From Lishizhenia tianjinensis (GTDB taxonomy: Bacteria > Bacteroidota > Bacteroidia > Flavobacteriales_D > Crocinitomicaceae), in contig CAMDLY010000004.1 of the NCBI GenBank assembly GCA_945902115.1, positions 1-64,000 of the forward strand: a DNA stretch of 64,000 bases, read 5' to 3'. Of this stretch, positions 20,194 to 30,188 are shown piece by piece (positions within the stretch are counted from its first letter, which is position 1; the number at the start of each line of letters is the position of its first letter). The translations under genes and the position numbers were made by a program. Under the pieces are notes generated by a model. It searched no databases. It was not told the origin of the DNA and saw only the letters and a program-made list of their open reading frames with translations.

Positions 20194-20772
20194 TCATTTT
20201 TTACAAATCATAAACAACTCTGCCTCTTGTCTTGGTTTAATTGAATTTATACAATCACCCATATAAATACTCGAAAATTGTCCCTTAAAATAAGTTATGT
20301 ACTCATCTCTGTTTCCGCCGAAGGGAGGTCCACCCTCAAATTCTCGATTAAACAAAACACCTATGACCTTGCCTCCAGCGCGCAATAATGAGGAAGCTTT
20401 TTTCGCATAGCTTGATCTAAGGTCAGGGTTTATTGCACAAAAAAAGGTTTGTTCAACAATTAGATCGAAAGTCATAGATAAATCGAAAAAATCGGCGTGT
20501 AGGAAATATTGAGTATCAACGCCTGAATTTCTTGCCGCCAATTGCTTTAGAGGAATTTTAGAAATATCTACCACAAAAACATTGGTAAACCCTTTACTCC
20601 ACAAATATTCTGCCTCATGGCCATTGCCGCATCCAGGAATCAAAATGCGCACATTTTTATCGGTAAGTTGATCGAAGTATTCTTTCAAAGGGGTAGATAC
20701 GCCCCCAACATCCCATCCGGTTTGATCATTGAGATACCTGTTCGACCAATATTCTTCCGTCAAATGGGACAT
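20194..20772 (-). CDS. TPMT-like class I SAM-dependent methyltransferase
   Basis: YWSNRYLNDQTGWDVGGVSTPLKEYF; ILIPGCGNGHEAEYLWSKGF; VVDISKIPLKQL. Confidence 0.88.
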   Translation of the reverse strand: MSHLTEEYWSNRYLNDQTGWDVGGVSTPLKEYFDQLTDKNVRILIPGCGNGHEAEYLWSKGFTNVFVVDISKIPLKQLAARNSGVDTQYFLHADFFDLSMTFDLIVEQTFFCAINPDLRSSYAKKASSLLRAGGKVIGVLFNREFEGGPPFGGNRDEYITYFKGQFSSIYMGDCINSIKPRQEAELFMICKK

Positions 20773-20774
20773 AG

Positions 20775-21140
20775 CTAACTCAGTTTTAGTCGGTTTTCGA
20801 CATAGTTATAGAGCATTTTCCTTTTCTGGATTTCTGTTCTGAAATACTTTTCGCGTTTTTTTTCTTGGTACTTTTTTCTATATGATCCCAAAGAAAGAAC
20901 ATTGACTAATTTAGCAACAATTCCCATTTTGACAGTGAATCCGAGGTCTATCTCGTGCAATCCGGTAATTTCACTATCAATTTCTGGGCTTAGAGATAAG
21001 GTAAGAATAGTTTGCTCCACAGACGTGGCGATTTGACAATAATTATTCAGATAGTCTTGGTCAATCTTTTCAGATTTAAGCATTCTACTTGTCTGATAGT
21101 TGAGGTCAATAAAGTGTTGATTTAATTCGTTTAGGGTCAT
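20775..21140 (-). CDS. Hypothetical protein
   Basis: 121-aa ORF abutting bioA and the methyltransferase, same strand. Confidence 0.55.
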   Translation of the reverse strand: MTLNELNQHFIDLNYQTSRMLKSEKIDQDYLNNYCQIATSVEQTILTLSLSPEIDSEITGLHEIDLGFTVKMGIVAKLVNVLSLGSYRKKYQEKKREKYFRTEIQKRKMLYNYVENRLKLS

Positions 21141-22405
21141 AATAAGACTAAAAATTGACGGATTTTTTCAAAAATATGTCGTTGTTCTTTTTCGGTAAGG
21201 CAATAAGGAGGATTGATAAAAATGACGTTTCCGAGTGGTCGAAGTAATAAACCATTTTTGATAAAGTAATTGTAAGCTTCCTGTTTGAACGTAGCGAAAT
21301 AACCTTCTTCCGATCCCTTTATTTCGATAGCTAAAATTGTTCCCAACACCCTCACTTGAATAGGGAAGTTGTCAGACTTTAGTTCTTCCGCAAAAACGGA
21401 ATTAAGGTTTGAAATTCTAGAAATATTTTCCCAGGTTTCTTCCTTTTCAAAAATATCCAAACTGGCACACGCTGCAGCACATGCCAAAGGATTTCCTGTG
21501 AAGGAATGCCCATGAAGCAATGCTTTATGTTTTTCATCGTGCCAAAATACCTCATGTATTTTCGTTGTAGTAACGGTTAATCCCAAGGGCAAAACACCCC
21601 CTGTTAAACCTTTGGATAAGCAAATAATATCTGGTTGTTGCTTGATGTGATCTAAGGCAAACATTTTACCCGTTCTTCCCCAACCGGTCATTACCTCGTC
21701 GAAAATTACCAGCACCTCATAGGAATGGGCTATTTGAACCAATTGATCAAGAAAGTAACTGCTATACATCCTCATGCCGGCAGAACCTTGAATCAAGGGT
21801 TCTAGAATCAAAACCGCAAAATCACCTTGACTCATTCGTTCGTCAGCAATTTCTAGCAGGCGCATTTCATTCTTTTCTTCTGGAAAATCTATGAAGTCAA
21901 CCGAAAAAAAATAGTCTTCGAAGGGGACATTAAAATAATCACGCTCACCTGCTGACATTGCACCAAACGTGTCTCCATGATATGCTCCCCGCATGGCTAG
22001 GATTCTTTTTTTATGAATTCCTTGGTTGTGCCAATATTGAATAGCCATTTTTAAGGCTATCTCTACAGCTGTTGAACCGTTATCTGAGAAAAAGACCTTC
22101 TCCAATGTGCTTGGGAGTAATGATGCCACCCGATGCGCAAGTTCTATGGCTTTATGATGAGTAGCTCCTGCAAAAATTACATGATCTACTTTTTCAAATT
22201 GTTTATGGATGGCTTGTTGAATGTGCGGGTTACCATGACCGTGTATATTCACCCACCAAGATGAATTGCAGTCAAGGAGAGTTTTTCCACCCTCCAAATA
22301 AAGTGTCGCTTCCTTGGCTGCTTCAACAATAAATGGAAGCGGTTCGGTCTTTTCTTGTGTAAACGGATGCCACACATGCTTTCTATCCAATTCACTCCAA
22401 TCCAT
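21137..22405 (-). CDS. bioA: Adenosylmethionine-8-amino-7-oxononanoate aminotransferase
   Basis: MDWSELDRKHVWHPFTQ...SSWWVNIHGHGNPHI...FDEVMTGWGRTGKMFA...LSKGLTGG; start reassigned to the internal ATG. Confidence 0.93.
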   Translation of the reverse strand: MDWSELDRKHVWHPFTQEKTEPLPFIVEAAKEATLYLEGGKTLLDCNSSWWVNIHGHGNPHIQQAIHKQFEKVDHVIFAGATHHKAIELAHRVASLLPSTLEKVFFSDNGSTAVEIALKMAIQYWHNQGIHKKRILAMRGAYHGDTFGAMSAGERDYFNVPFEDYFFSVDFIDFPEEKNEMRLLEIADERMSQGDFAVLILEPLIQGSAGMRMYSSYFLDQLVQIAHSYEVLVIFDEVMTGWGRTGKMFALDHIKQQPDIICLSKGLTGGVLPLGLTVTTTKIHEVFWHDEKHKALLHGHSFTGNPLACAAACASLDIFEKEETWENISRISNLNSVFAEELKSDNFPIQVRVLGTILAIEIKGSEEGYFATFKQEAYNYFIKNGLLLRPLGNVIFINPPYCLTEKEQRHIFEKIRQFLVLL

Positions 22406-23036
22406 GTGCAAATTTAGTTCGAATTTCTTCTCCATAACTCTCACAATACCTTAAAATAGCGTCATCGGTTAGTGACTCGAAATGAGGAATTCTTGCGAGT
22501 AAAGGAATTTCTGAAATTCTTAAGATGATTTCTTCAGTTTCAGGTAATGAATTACCGACGAATACGATACCTGTAATTGGTATATTTCGCTGTCTTAGCG
22601 CATTAATTGATAGTAATGTGTGATTGATGCTACCAAGGTAATGTCGAGAAACCAAGACCGTTGGCACTTCGAAATAGGCCACTAAATCAATTATACAGTC
22701 TCCTCTTTGATTAATGGGGACAAGCAATCCGCCGGCACCTTCAATAATTAAATTCCGTTCAGTATGTGGTATCTTGAAATCAGTTAATTCAACAGATATT
22801 CCGTCAAAAGATGCTGCCGCATGCGGAGAAAGGGGTTTTGAAAACAAGTACCGCTCTGAAAAAACTTGAAAAGGTAATTGTTGTATCGTGGCTACCTTCT
22901 CTGAATCTAGATCATGCAATTCACCGGATTGCATAGGTTTCCAATAGTCCGCATACAACACGCGACAAAGAATTTTGCTTACGAGCGTTTTTCCGACGTC
23001 CGTTCCTATTCCCGAAATAAAAAATTTAGTTCCCAT
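22392..23036 (-). CDS. bioD: Dethiobiotin synthase
   Basis: MGTKFFISGIGTDVGKTLVSKIL...YWKPMQSG...IIEGAGGLLVPIN. Confidence 0.92.
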   Translation of the reverse strand: MGTKFFISGIGTDVGKTLVSKILCRVLYADYWKPMQSGELHDLDSEKVATIQQLPFQVFSERYLFSKPLSPHAAASFDGISVELTDFKIPHTERNLIIEGAGGLLVPINQRGDCIIDLVAYFEVPTVLVSRHYLGSINHTLLSINALRQRNIPITGIVFVGNSLPETEEIILRISEIPLLARIPHFESLTDDAILRYCESYGEEIRTKFAHGLE

Positions 23037-23799
23037 TAGATTTGCAAAAATACGCAAGGAATTCCCTATTTCCATCTCCACCAAGAATGGGAGATTCAAT
23101 ATAATCTAAGAATTGTAATTGATTTTGACTGGCCGAATTCTTTATGTTTTCAATGGTTTCTGTGTAGAGTGCTTTTTTTATAACGATGCCATTTTTATTG
23201 AGGTTTTCTTTACCCACCTCAAATTGTGGCTTTATGAGTAATATTACGCGTGCATCGTCCTTAAGGAATGGATGTAAAAAAGGTAAGACTTTGGTAAGTG
23301 AAATAAATGAAACATCAACCGCCATGATATCTGCTTCTTGCGTTATCGTTTTTGAGGTCAGCTGGCGAACATGCGTTTTTTCAATATTGGTGATTTTTTT
23401 TTCACTCGTTAATTTGGGATGCATCTGTCCGTGACCAACATCTACGGCAAATATTTTTGAGGCCCCGTGATGCAACAACACTTCCGTAAACCCACCTGTA
23501 GACGCACCAATATCAAGGCATACTTTGTCCGTAACATCAATTTGCCATTTTTCCAAGGCTGCTAGTAGTTTTAGAGCACCTTTAGAGACCCAAGGAATCT
23601 CCTCTTGGATAAGTTGAATAAGGACATCTTCTGTGAATTTTTTGCCAGTTTTTGTGACTAGAATCCCATCTACCATTACACCATATGTTGTAATTACTTG
23701 TTCTGCTCTGGTGCGCGTTGACACCAAGCCTCGCTCAACAAGTAGTTTATCTAGTCTAATCAACTTAAGGTTTGAATTTGTAAAGTATTCTTTTCTCAA
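23026..23799 (-). CDS. tlyA: TlyA family rRNA (cytidine-2'-O)-methyltransferase (start uncertain)
   Basis: S4 domain RLDKLLVERGLVSTRTRAEQVI; CLDIGASTGGFTEVLLHHGA; ORF start overlaps upstream CDS so the true start is probably downstream. Confidence 0.9.
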   Translation of the reverse strand: MRKEYFTNSNLKLIRLDKLLVERGLVSTRTRAEQVITTYGVMVDGILVTKTGKKFTEDVLIQLIQEEIPWVSKGALKLLAALEKWQIDVTDKVCLDIGASTGGFTEVLLHHGASKIFAVDVGHGQMHPKLTSEKKITNIEKTHVRQLTSKTITQEADIMAVDVSFISLTKVLPFLHPFLKDDARVILLIKPQFEVGKENLNKNGIVIKKALYTETIENIKNSASQNQLQFLDYIESPILGGDGNREFLAYFCKSNGN

Positions 23800-24214
23800 A
23801 CCCCTTCAGGTTTAGGTATATTTCGCTCTCTGAGACCGTGTAAGCGAAATCACGGATATCGAATGAAAGTTTTTCGGTGATAAGTTGTCTACAATCGTCG
23901 CCCTTTCCTAAATGAACTAAAACTATTGATCGAATTGGCGGTAAAGATTTAGCAATCATCGGACTACCTATTAACTTGAATTCGTGAGTCTCGCAACCGC
24001 CGCTGTAGGATACTTCTAATGTTAAGTTATTTCCTTCAATCGATGCGTTTAATATATTGATACTATCACCTACTTCATTTATATCTCCGAGTACAGCTTT
24101 TTTATCAGCTTTCAGCTCATTGGTATTTATTATTTGCTGGTCTTTTTTTCTGTTTTTCATGGTTTTACACGCTAAAGTAGAACTTAAAAGCATGAGTGTA
24201 ATTAGTATTTTCAT
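23765..24214 (-). CDS. Putative lipoprotein, paralog of 24253..24732
   Basis: Lipobox-like LLSSTLACK; shared motif NASIEGNNLTLEVSYSGGC...DDCRQL...EIYLNLKGFEKRILYKF. Confidence 0.65.
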   Translation of the reverse strand: MKILITLMLLSSTLACKTMKNRKKDQQIINTNELKADKKAVLGDINEVGDSINILNASIEGNNLTLEVSYSGGCETHEFKLIGSPMIAKSLPPIRSIVLVHLGKGDDCRQLITEKLSFDIRDFAYTVSESEIYLNLKGFEKRILYKFKP

Positions 24215-24252
24215 GGCTCAATTTTATTATGTCAGACAAAGATAGTACCAAT

Positions 24253-24732
24253 TCATTTATTTCTTGGAGCTGAGGTGCCGATATAGTGGTAAGTTAACTT
24301 CGTCTTCCACCCTTGCAAGTTAAGATCAATTACGTCGTTAGGTGTTTTGGCATAACACAACTCACTAAGATTAATGATTTGCGTACTGTATTCCAATGAC
24401 TTGCATGCATCATCACTAGGGGTGATTATTAGCTTTACTTGTCTCTTGGGTGGATAAACGCTCGCGTCTGAAAGTGTTCCGTAAAACTCAAATTTATCAT
24501 TTCCGCTGCAAGAAGCCTGATACTCAAAAGAAAGGTATAGAAAATTTCCATCCAGCGACGCATCTGTAATTCTGTAATTAGAAGTCGCAGGGAAAGATTC
24601 TGTAATTTGTCCCATAAGCGTTGCTTTTTCCATTTTTTTTCCCGAAAGAAGTTCAGCGTTCATATTTCTATTCGAGGCACAAGAAACGAGAAGCACCAAA
24701 GAAAACACTAAGAATATCGGATAATTGTACAT
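24253..24732 (-). CDS. Putative lipoprotein, paralog of 23765..24214
   Basis: Lipobox-like LVLLVSCAS; DASLDGNFLYLSFEYQASC...DDACKSL...VIDLNLQGWKTKLTYHY. Confidence 0.65.
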   Translation of the reverse strand: MYNYPIFLVFSLVLLVSCASNRNMNAELLSGKKMEKATLMGQITESFPATSNYRITDASLDGNFLYLSFEYQASCSGNDKFEFYGTLSDASVYPPKRQVKLIITPSDDACKSLEYSTQIINLSELCYAKTPNDVIDLNLQGWKTKLTYHYIGTSAPRNK

Positions 24733-24733
24733 T

Positions 24734-24767
24734 TTGTCGAAGGTTTAACGAAAGTATGGTATTTTTG
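24734..24767 (+). promoter_or_regulatory. Bacteroidetes promoter (TTG-N23-TATTTTTG) for rimO
   Basis: TTG at 24734-24736 and exact TAnnTTTG at 24760-24767. Confidence 0.55.
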
Positions 24768-24769
24768 CC

Positions 24770-26086
24770 ATGGAAATGAAAACCAAAACGAAAAAAAAAA
24801 ATAAAGTTAACGTTGTTACCTTGGGGTGCTCTAAAAACGTTTTCGATTCTGAAGTATTGATGGCTCAATTGAAGGCTAATCAATTTGATGTATCACATGA
24901 GTCCTCGGATGACGATGCTGAAATTGTGATAATAAATACCTGCGGATTCATAGATAATGCCAAACAAGAGTCTATCGATACTATTGTACGTTTCGCAGAA
25001 GCAAAGGCCGAAGGTTTAGTCGATAAGGTGTATGTCACAGGTTGTCTATCAGAGCGTTACCGGGAAGATTTAGAGAAAGAAATTCCGGAGGTGGATGCTT
25101 TTTTTGGTACTCGTGAACTCCCGCGTTTATTGAAAACGCTAAAAGCTGATTATAAACATGAATTAGTAGGGGAACGGATTCTCACTACACCCAATCACTA
25201 CGCTTATTTTAAAATTGCGGAGGGTTGTGATAGACCTTGTTCGTTTTGTGCAATTCCAATCATGAGAGGAAAACATGTATCCACTCCCATCGAGGATTTA
25301 GTTAAACATGCATCGAATTTAGCTGCAAATGGGGTAAAGGAACTGATTTTGATCGCACAGGATTTAACTTTTTATGGAATAGATATTTACAAGAGAAGAG
25401 CCCTTGCAGAATTGTTACAAAGACTCTCAGATGTAGAAGGAATCTCATGGATTAGGTTGCATTATGCATTTCCTGCAGGTTTCCCAATGGATGTGTTAGA
25501 CGTAATGAACGAAAGAGATAATATCTGTAAATACTTGGATATGCCACTTCAACACGGTTCTACAAAAATTTTACAAGCAATGAGACGCGGTATTACGAGA
25601 GAAAAGACAGAAGAGTTGGTGAATGCAATCAGGCAAAAGGTTCCGAATATCGCGTTAAGAACAACCTTAATTGCAGGATATCCTGGAGAGACTCAAGCAG
25701 ATTTTCAGGAAATGTATGACTGGGTGGAACGTTCTAAATTCGATCGATTGGGAATATTTACTTATTCTCACGAGGAAAACACTTATGCCCATCAATTTAA
25801 AGACGATGTTTCAAAGAAGATAAAACAGCAACGCGCCGATTCCATCATGGAACTACAATCAGGGATTAGTTACTCGTTGAATCAGTTAAAAGTGGGCAAT
25901 TCATACAAGGTACTTTTCGATAGGGCAGAAGGGGAGTATTTTATAGGAAGAACAGAATTTGATTCACCTGAAGTAGACAATGAGGTATTGGTGAAAAAGT
26001 CTGAAGGATATGTTCGTTTGGGAGATTTTTCTGAGGTAGAAATAACGAGTGCTGATCATTACGATTTGTACGGTACGCTGATGTGA
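24770..26086 (+). CDS. rimO: Ribosomal protein S12 methylthiotransferase RimO
   Basis: VNVVTLGCSKNVFDSEVLMAQL; CDRPCSFCAIPIMRGKHVS; C-terminal TRAM. Confidence 0.95.
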   Translation: MEMKTKTKKKNKVNVVTLGCSKNVFDSEVLMAQLKANQFDVSHESSDDDAEIVIINTCGFIDNAKQESIDTIVRFAEAKAEGLVDKVYVTGCLSERYREDLEKEIPEVDAFFGTRELPRLLKTLKADYKHELVGERILTTPNHYAYFKIAEGCDRPCSFCAIPIMRGKHVSTPIEDLVKHASNLAANGVKELILIAQDLTFYGIDIYKRRALAELLQRLSDVEGISWIRLHYAFPAGFPMDVLDVMNERDNICKYLDMPLQHGSTKILQAMRRGITREKTEELVNAIRQKVPNIALRTTLIAGYPGETQADFQEMYDWVERSKFDRLGIFTYSHEENTYAHQFKDDVSKKIKQQRADSIMELQSGISYSLNQLKVGNSYKVLFDRAEGEYFIGRTEFDSPEVDNEVLVKKSEGYVRLGDFSEVEITSADHYDLYGTLM

Positions 26087-26649
26087 TGAAATCCGCTGTT
26101 GGTATGTTCTTTATGAGTTGCTTATTGTTCTTTAGAGGAAATTCGCAAGATATTCCAAGCACAGTTCAATCGAACTATATTTATGGTTTACCGACCGATA
26201 TCGGAAAATTTTTTTTTATTTCACAGGGTTATAAGGGTTGGTTCTCACACAAAAAACAATATGCTCTTGATTTCAAGTTAAAGGAGGGGAGTTCGGTCTT
26301 TGCCGCAAGAGAGGGTATTGTTTTTAAAGTTGCCGCGCACAATACGGAAGGTGGCATGAGTAAAAAGTACTTATCTAAAGGAAATTATATTATTATTCGT
26401 CACTTGGATGGCACCTATGCAGCGTATTGGCATTTGAAACATAATGGCGTCAGCGTTGAAATAGGCCAAGAGGTATCGCGGGGTGATAAAATTGGAGAGT
26501 CAGGAAACACTGGTTACTCAACATCTGCTCACCTTCATTTCGAGGTCTACTACTTCAACGAAAAAGGCAATCAGGTAACATTTCCAACTGTTTTTCAAAC
26601 ATCAAAAGGTACTAAAAAGTTAAGAGCATACAGGTTTTACCGGAGATGA
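26083..26649 (+). CDS. M23 family metallopeptidase (secreted)
   Basis: EGSSVFAAREGIVFKV...GTYAAYWHLKHNGV...GESGNTGYSTSAHLHFEVYYF; ATGA overlap with rimO. Confidence 0.87.
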   Translation: MMKSAVGMFFMSCLLFFRGNSQDIPSTVQSNYIYGLPTDIGKFFFISQGYKGWFSHKKQYALDFKLKEGSSVFAAREGIVFKVAAHNTEGGMSKKYLSKGNYIIIRHLDGTYAAYWHLKHNGVSVEIGQEVSRGDKIGESGNTGYSTSAHLHFEVYYFNEKGNQVTFPTVFQTSKGTKKLRAYRFYRR

Positions 26650-26749
26650 AGCCTTAAATTCGTCAGCTAATATGTGAAGAATTCTCTGGTGACGCCTTTC
26701 GATTTTTATGTTCACATGAATCAATTGATTATCTTCGCTCAAAAAAAGG

Positions 26750-27886
26750 ATGCGCGCCTATCTCGACAATGCAGCGACTACACCTATGGCTCCTGAAGTA
26801 ATGGAGGCAATGTATGAAATAATGAAAACAGATTTTGGCAATCCTTCCTCGACGCATTACTTTGGTCGTAGTGCAAAAGCACTCATTGAAAATGCGAGAA
26901 GAACTGTAGCAAAACACTTAAATTGTTCTCCGGCGGAAATAATATTTATGTCTGGTGGCACGGAAGCAGATAATATGGCCATACATACTGCTGTATTTGA
27001 CTTGGGTGTTGAACGTATTATTACATCTACCATTGAGCACCACGCTGTTGGACATACTGTGGAAGTATTGAAAGCGAATAAAGATGTTCATGTTGATTAT
27101 GTGCGCGTCAATAACAAAGGGCAAGTCGATTTAGAAAATTTAGAAGCCTTACTTCAGGAAAATAAAAAAACACTAGTAACGTTAATGCATGCCAATAACG
27201 AAATTTCAACCTTGTTACCCTTGAGTCGTGTTTCAGCCATGTGCAGAAAGTATGGAGCTTATTTCCATTCTGACAGTGTTCAGACAATTGGGCATTATAC
27301 TTTTGATTTACAAGCGTTGGACATAGACTTTTTAGCGTGTGCGGCGCACAAGTTTCATGGTCCGAAAGGCGTAGGGTTCCTATATGCCAATCGCAAAACT
27401 AAAGCGGAAGCCTTCATTCATGGTGGTTCTCAAGAAAGGGGATTAAGGGGCGGTACTGAAAATGTAATCGGTATTGTTGGGTTAGCGAAAGCTATGGACT
27501 TAGCCTATCTTAAAATTGAAGAACATCAGCAGCACGTTCAGTCACTCAAAGATTACATGATTTCCTCGCTTGAAAAGTTATTCCCAGATGTTTCATTTCA
27601 TGGCGAAACTGATTCATCTACCTCTCTTTATACCGTATTGAATGTGAGCTTACCATCCACACCTAAGTCGGGCATGCTTCTTTTTACATTAGATTTAAAA
27701 GGCGTTTCGGTTAGTGGAGGCAGTGCATGCACTTCTGGAGCAAGTACAGGCTCACATGTGCTAACTGGAATTGGTGCCGACATGTCACGCCCAAACGTGC
27801 GATTTTCATTTTCTAGATTTACGACGAAGGAGGAAGTGCAGTTTGCGCTAGATCAATTGGCATCTGTTTATCACCAAAATTTGTGA
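26750..27886 (+). CDS. Cysteine desulfurase (NifS/IscS family)
   Basis: MRAYLDNAATTPMAPEVMEAM...GGTEADNMAIH...DSVQTIGH...AAHKFHGPKGVGFLY...SGGSACTSGASTGSHV. Confidence 0.93.
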   Translation: MRAYLDNAATTPMAPEVMEAMYEIMKTDFGNPSSTHYFGRSAKALIENARRTVAKHLNCSPAEIIFMSGGTEADNMAIHTAVFDLGVERIITSTIEHHAVGHTVEVLKANKDVHVDYVRVNNKGQVDLENLEALLQENKKTLVTLMHANNEISTLLPLSRVSAMCRKYGAYFHSDSVQTIGHYTFDLQALDIDFLACAAHKFHGPKGVGFLYANRKTKAEAFIHGGSQERGLRGGTENVIGIVGLAKAMDLAYLKIEEHQQHVQSLKDYMISSLEKLFPDVSFHGETDSSTSLYTVLNVSLPSTPKSGMLLFTLDLKGVSVSGGSACTSGASTGSHVLTGIGADMSRPNVRFSFSRFTTKEEVQFALDQLASVYHQNL

Positions 27887-27897
27887 TTGCACAACCC

Positions 27898-29007
27898 ATG
27901 AGGATTTTGTTTTTAACTTCCGCTCATTCATCTATCGACGATAGAATATTATACCACCAAGCGCTTTCGCTTGCTAATGGGCATCAAGTTTGTATTTACT
28001 CTACCTTCTCAGGGAAAACAGAAAATATCGAGGGTGTTGAAGTGGTCTACGATAACACACAATTTTTAAATAGAAAGTCAAAAATTAGAGCTTTTACTGC
28101 TTTTTGTGAATCTATTGTCCCCGATGTTGTTATTTGTTCAGAACCGCTACCTATTTTGGGAGCTTATCGCTATAAAAGAAATAATTCGGCATCTAGCCTA
28201 CGCATATTGTACGATGTAACAGAGTTTTATCCCTCCAAGAAGAATTTACAAGGAATTTCAGGCTTTAAGAAGGTTCTAAAAACAATTGCCTTCGTTTGGT
28301 TGAATAAAAAAGCTGCTGCAAAGGCAGATGGATTTATTTTTGGAGAGTATTTTAAAGCACTCTTTTATAAGTCGCATTTTAAGCGAAAACCTTATTTGGA
28401 GTTACCATATTATCAAGATCTTTCCTATTATCCTATCGGAAAATCACTACCAAATATTTTTACCATAGGTTATTCGGGAAAGTTTTCGGAGGAAAAAGGT
28501 ATTATGCGCTTTGCAGAAGTATTGCATCTTTTCTCTCAGCGATATGATATCAAGAATTGGCAAGTTAAAATGATTGGTTGGTTTGAGAGTGAAGCGATTG
28601 AAAAAGAGTTTATGAAACGCACGCAAGGCCTCCCTGTTGAAATTGTAGATAATTTACCTTTTAAAAAATTTTGCCAAACCTTGTCAGAATTCTCTGTTTT
28701 TTTGGACTTGAGAGATACCGATCCTGAAAACAATTTATGTGTTCCAATAAAGTTATTTTCTTACGCCTCTGCAGGGAGACCAATTATATATTCTGCTCTC
28801 CAAGCGATAGAAAGTACCTATCCTCAGAAAAGCTTCATTACGAGCAAAAGAATTGATGATCTTCGAGGAGTCGTTGAGCAACTTTCATTGTATATCGAAA
28901 ACCAGGGTGAACTTGAGAAGGCATGTAAAGCAGCATCAGAATTTGCTGAAGGTCACCAATGGGATACAATAAAAGCAGATTTCATTCGCTTTGTAACCAA
29001 CGAATGA
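27898..29007 (+). CDS. Glycosyltransferase (GT4-like)
   Basis: MRILFLTSAHSSIDDRILYHQALSLANGHQVCIYS; FTIGYSGKFSEEKGIMRFAEVL; start reassigned to internal ATG. Confidence 0.78.
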   Translation: MRILFLTSAHSSIDDRILYHQALSLANGHQVCIYSTFSGKTENIEGVEVVYDNTQFLNRKSKIRAFTAFCESIVPDVVICSEPLPILGAYRYKRNNSASSLRILYDVTEFYPSKKNLQGISGFKKVLKTIAFVWLNKKAAAKADGFIFGEYFKALFYKSHFKRKPYLELPYYQDLSYYPIGKSLPNIFTIGYSGKFSEEKGIMRFAEVLHLFSQRYDIKNWQVKMIGWFESEAIEKEFMKRTQGLPVEIVDNLPFKKFCQTLSEFSVFLDLRDTDPENNLCVPIKLFSYASAGRPIIYSALQAIESTYPQKSFITSKRIDDLRGVVEQLSLYIENQGELEKACKAASEFAEGHQWDTIKADFIRFVTNE

Positions 29008-30188
29008 AAGATTCACGCGATTTACTTTCAACACTTTTCACCAAGTCTTTTGGCCTGATTTCATCCTTTGGTCTCGTTGTGATTTCAACTTTTTTGTTGG
29101 GGGCAGAAGGACGAGGGTTCATATCCTTAACCATTACAGATGCCGCGTTGATAGCTATTTTTTCGAATGTTATATCCGGAAGTTCAGCAATGTATTACTT
29201 GAATAAATTTGGTGAAGAAAAGGTATTTTATTCCGCGCTTTTTTGGATTATAGGAATTTCATTTATTGGTGCTTGTCTAGTTAACTTTTTACATCCGACC
29301 CATTTTTGGTTGCTACTCTCTCTCTCAATTATTTTATCTACTCATTCCCTAATATTTAACCAGTTATTTGCCAATCAGAATTTTATGAAAGGGAATTTAC
29401 TCACACTTCTCGTGCAAGTGCTCTTTTTTCTAGTGCTTTTAGCGCTTTGGTGGATGAATTATCCCATTGATTGGATCACGTATTTTGAGATACAAATGGT
29501 GATATGGTCGCTTACAACCTTGTTCTTTTTAAAACCTTTAAAGTTTGCCCTCCTCAAAAAAAATGAATTGCGAGCTATGTTGAACTACGGTTTTAGAAAT
29601 GAGTTGAGTTATCTGCTTCAGTTTATTAGCTATCGATTGAGTTATTTTTTTATTTTTTATAAGCTTGGAATAGAAGCACTTGGAGTCTTTGGCGTAATGG
29701 TTATTTTGGCTGAATCAGTATGGGTGATAAGTAGGAGTTTTTCTTCGGTTTCTTTTTCAAAGCAGCTTCAAGACGAAGGAGAGAGTAATTCTATTCGTCG
29801 CACCAATCAATACGCTTGGTACACTTTTGGTCTTACCGCGGGTGCAATACTTGCCTTGCTAATTTTACCAGACGAATGGTACATAGCGATTTTCTCGAAA
29901 GAATTTTCTGAGTTAAAAACAATTTTAATCGTTGTATCTCCGGGAATTTTGTTGGTTGCAATTTCAACTATTTTTGGGCATTATTTTGCCGCGAAAAACA
30001 GGCAAGGAATTCTCTTATTTAAATCTTTTATTGGCGTTTTGGTAACGGTCGCATTGACTCCTCTCTTTATCTCATTATATGGCATTTGGGGAGCAGCACT
30101 TGCGATGAGTATCTCCTACATTACCAGTTCTGTGGTATTGATTATAGCCTATTTAAGGCGCATTTATATGTTGCCAAAAACTATTTAA
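29004..30188 (+). CDS. Polysaccharide biosynthesis (Wzx/MVF-like) membrane protein
   Basis: Multiple TM segments; TKSFGLISSFGLVVISTFLLGAEGRGF; ATGA overlap with the glycosyltransferase. Confidence 0.75.
   Translation: MKDSRDLLSTLFTKSFGLISSFGLVVISTFLLGAEGRGFISLTITDAALIAIFSNVISGSSAMYYLNKFGEEKVFYSALFWIIGISFIGACLVNFLHPTHFWLLLSLSIILSTHSLIFNQLFANQNFMKGNLLTLLVQVLFFLVLLALWWMNYPIDWITYFEIQMVIWSLTTLFFLKPLKFALLKKNELRAMLNYGFRNELSYLLQFISYRLSYFFIFYKLGIEALGVFGVMVILAESVWVISRSFSSVSFSKQLQDEGESNSIRRTNQYAWYTFGLTAGAILALLILPDEWYIAIFSKEFSELKTILIVVSPGILLVAISTIFGHYFAAKNRQGILLFKSFIGVLVTVALTPLFISLYGIWGAALAMSISYITSSVVLIIAYLRRIYMLPKTI

Noticed and set aside
20194-20772. BioC malonyl-ACP methyltransferase next to bioA
   Set aside because: The N-terminal WSNRYLNDQTGWDVG and motif pattern fit the TPMT family rather than BioC, despite the adjacency.
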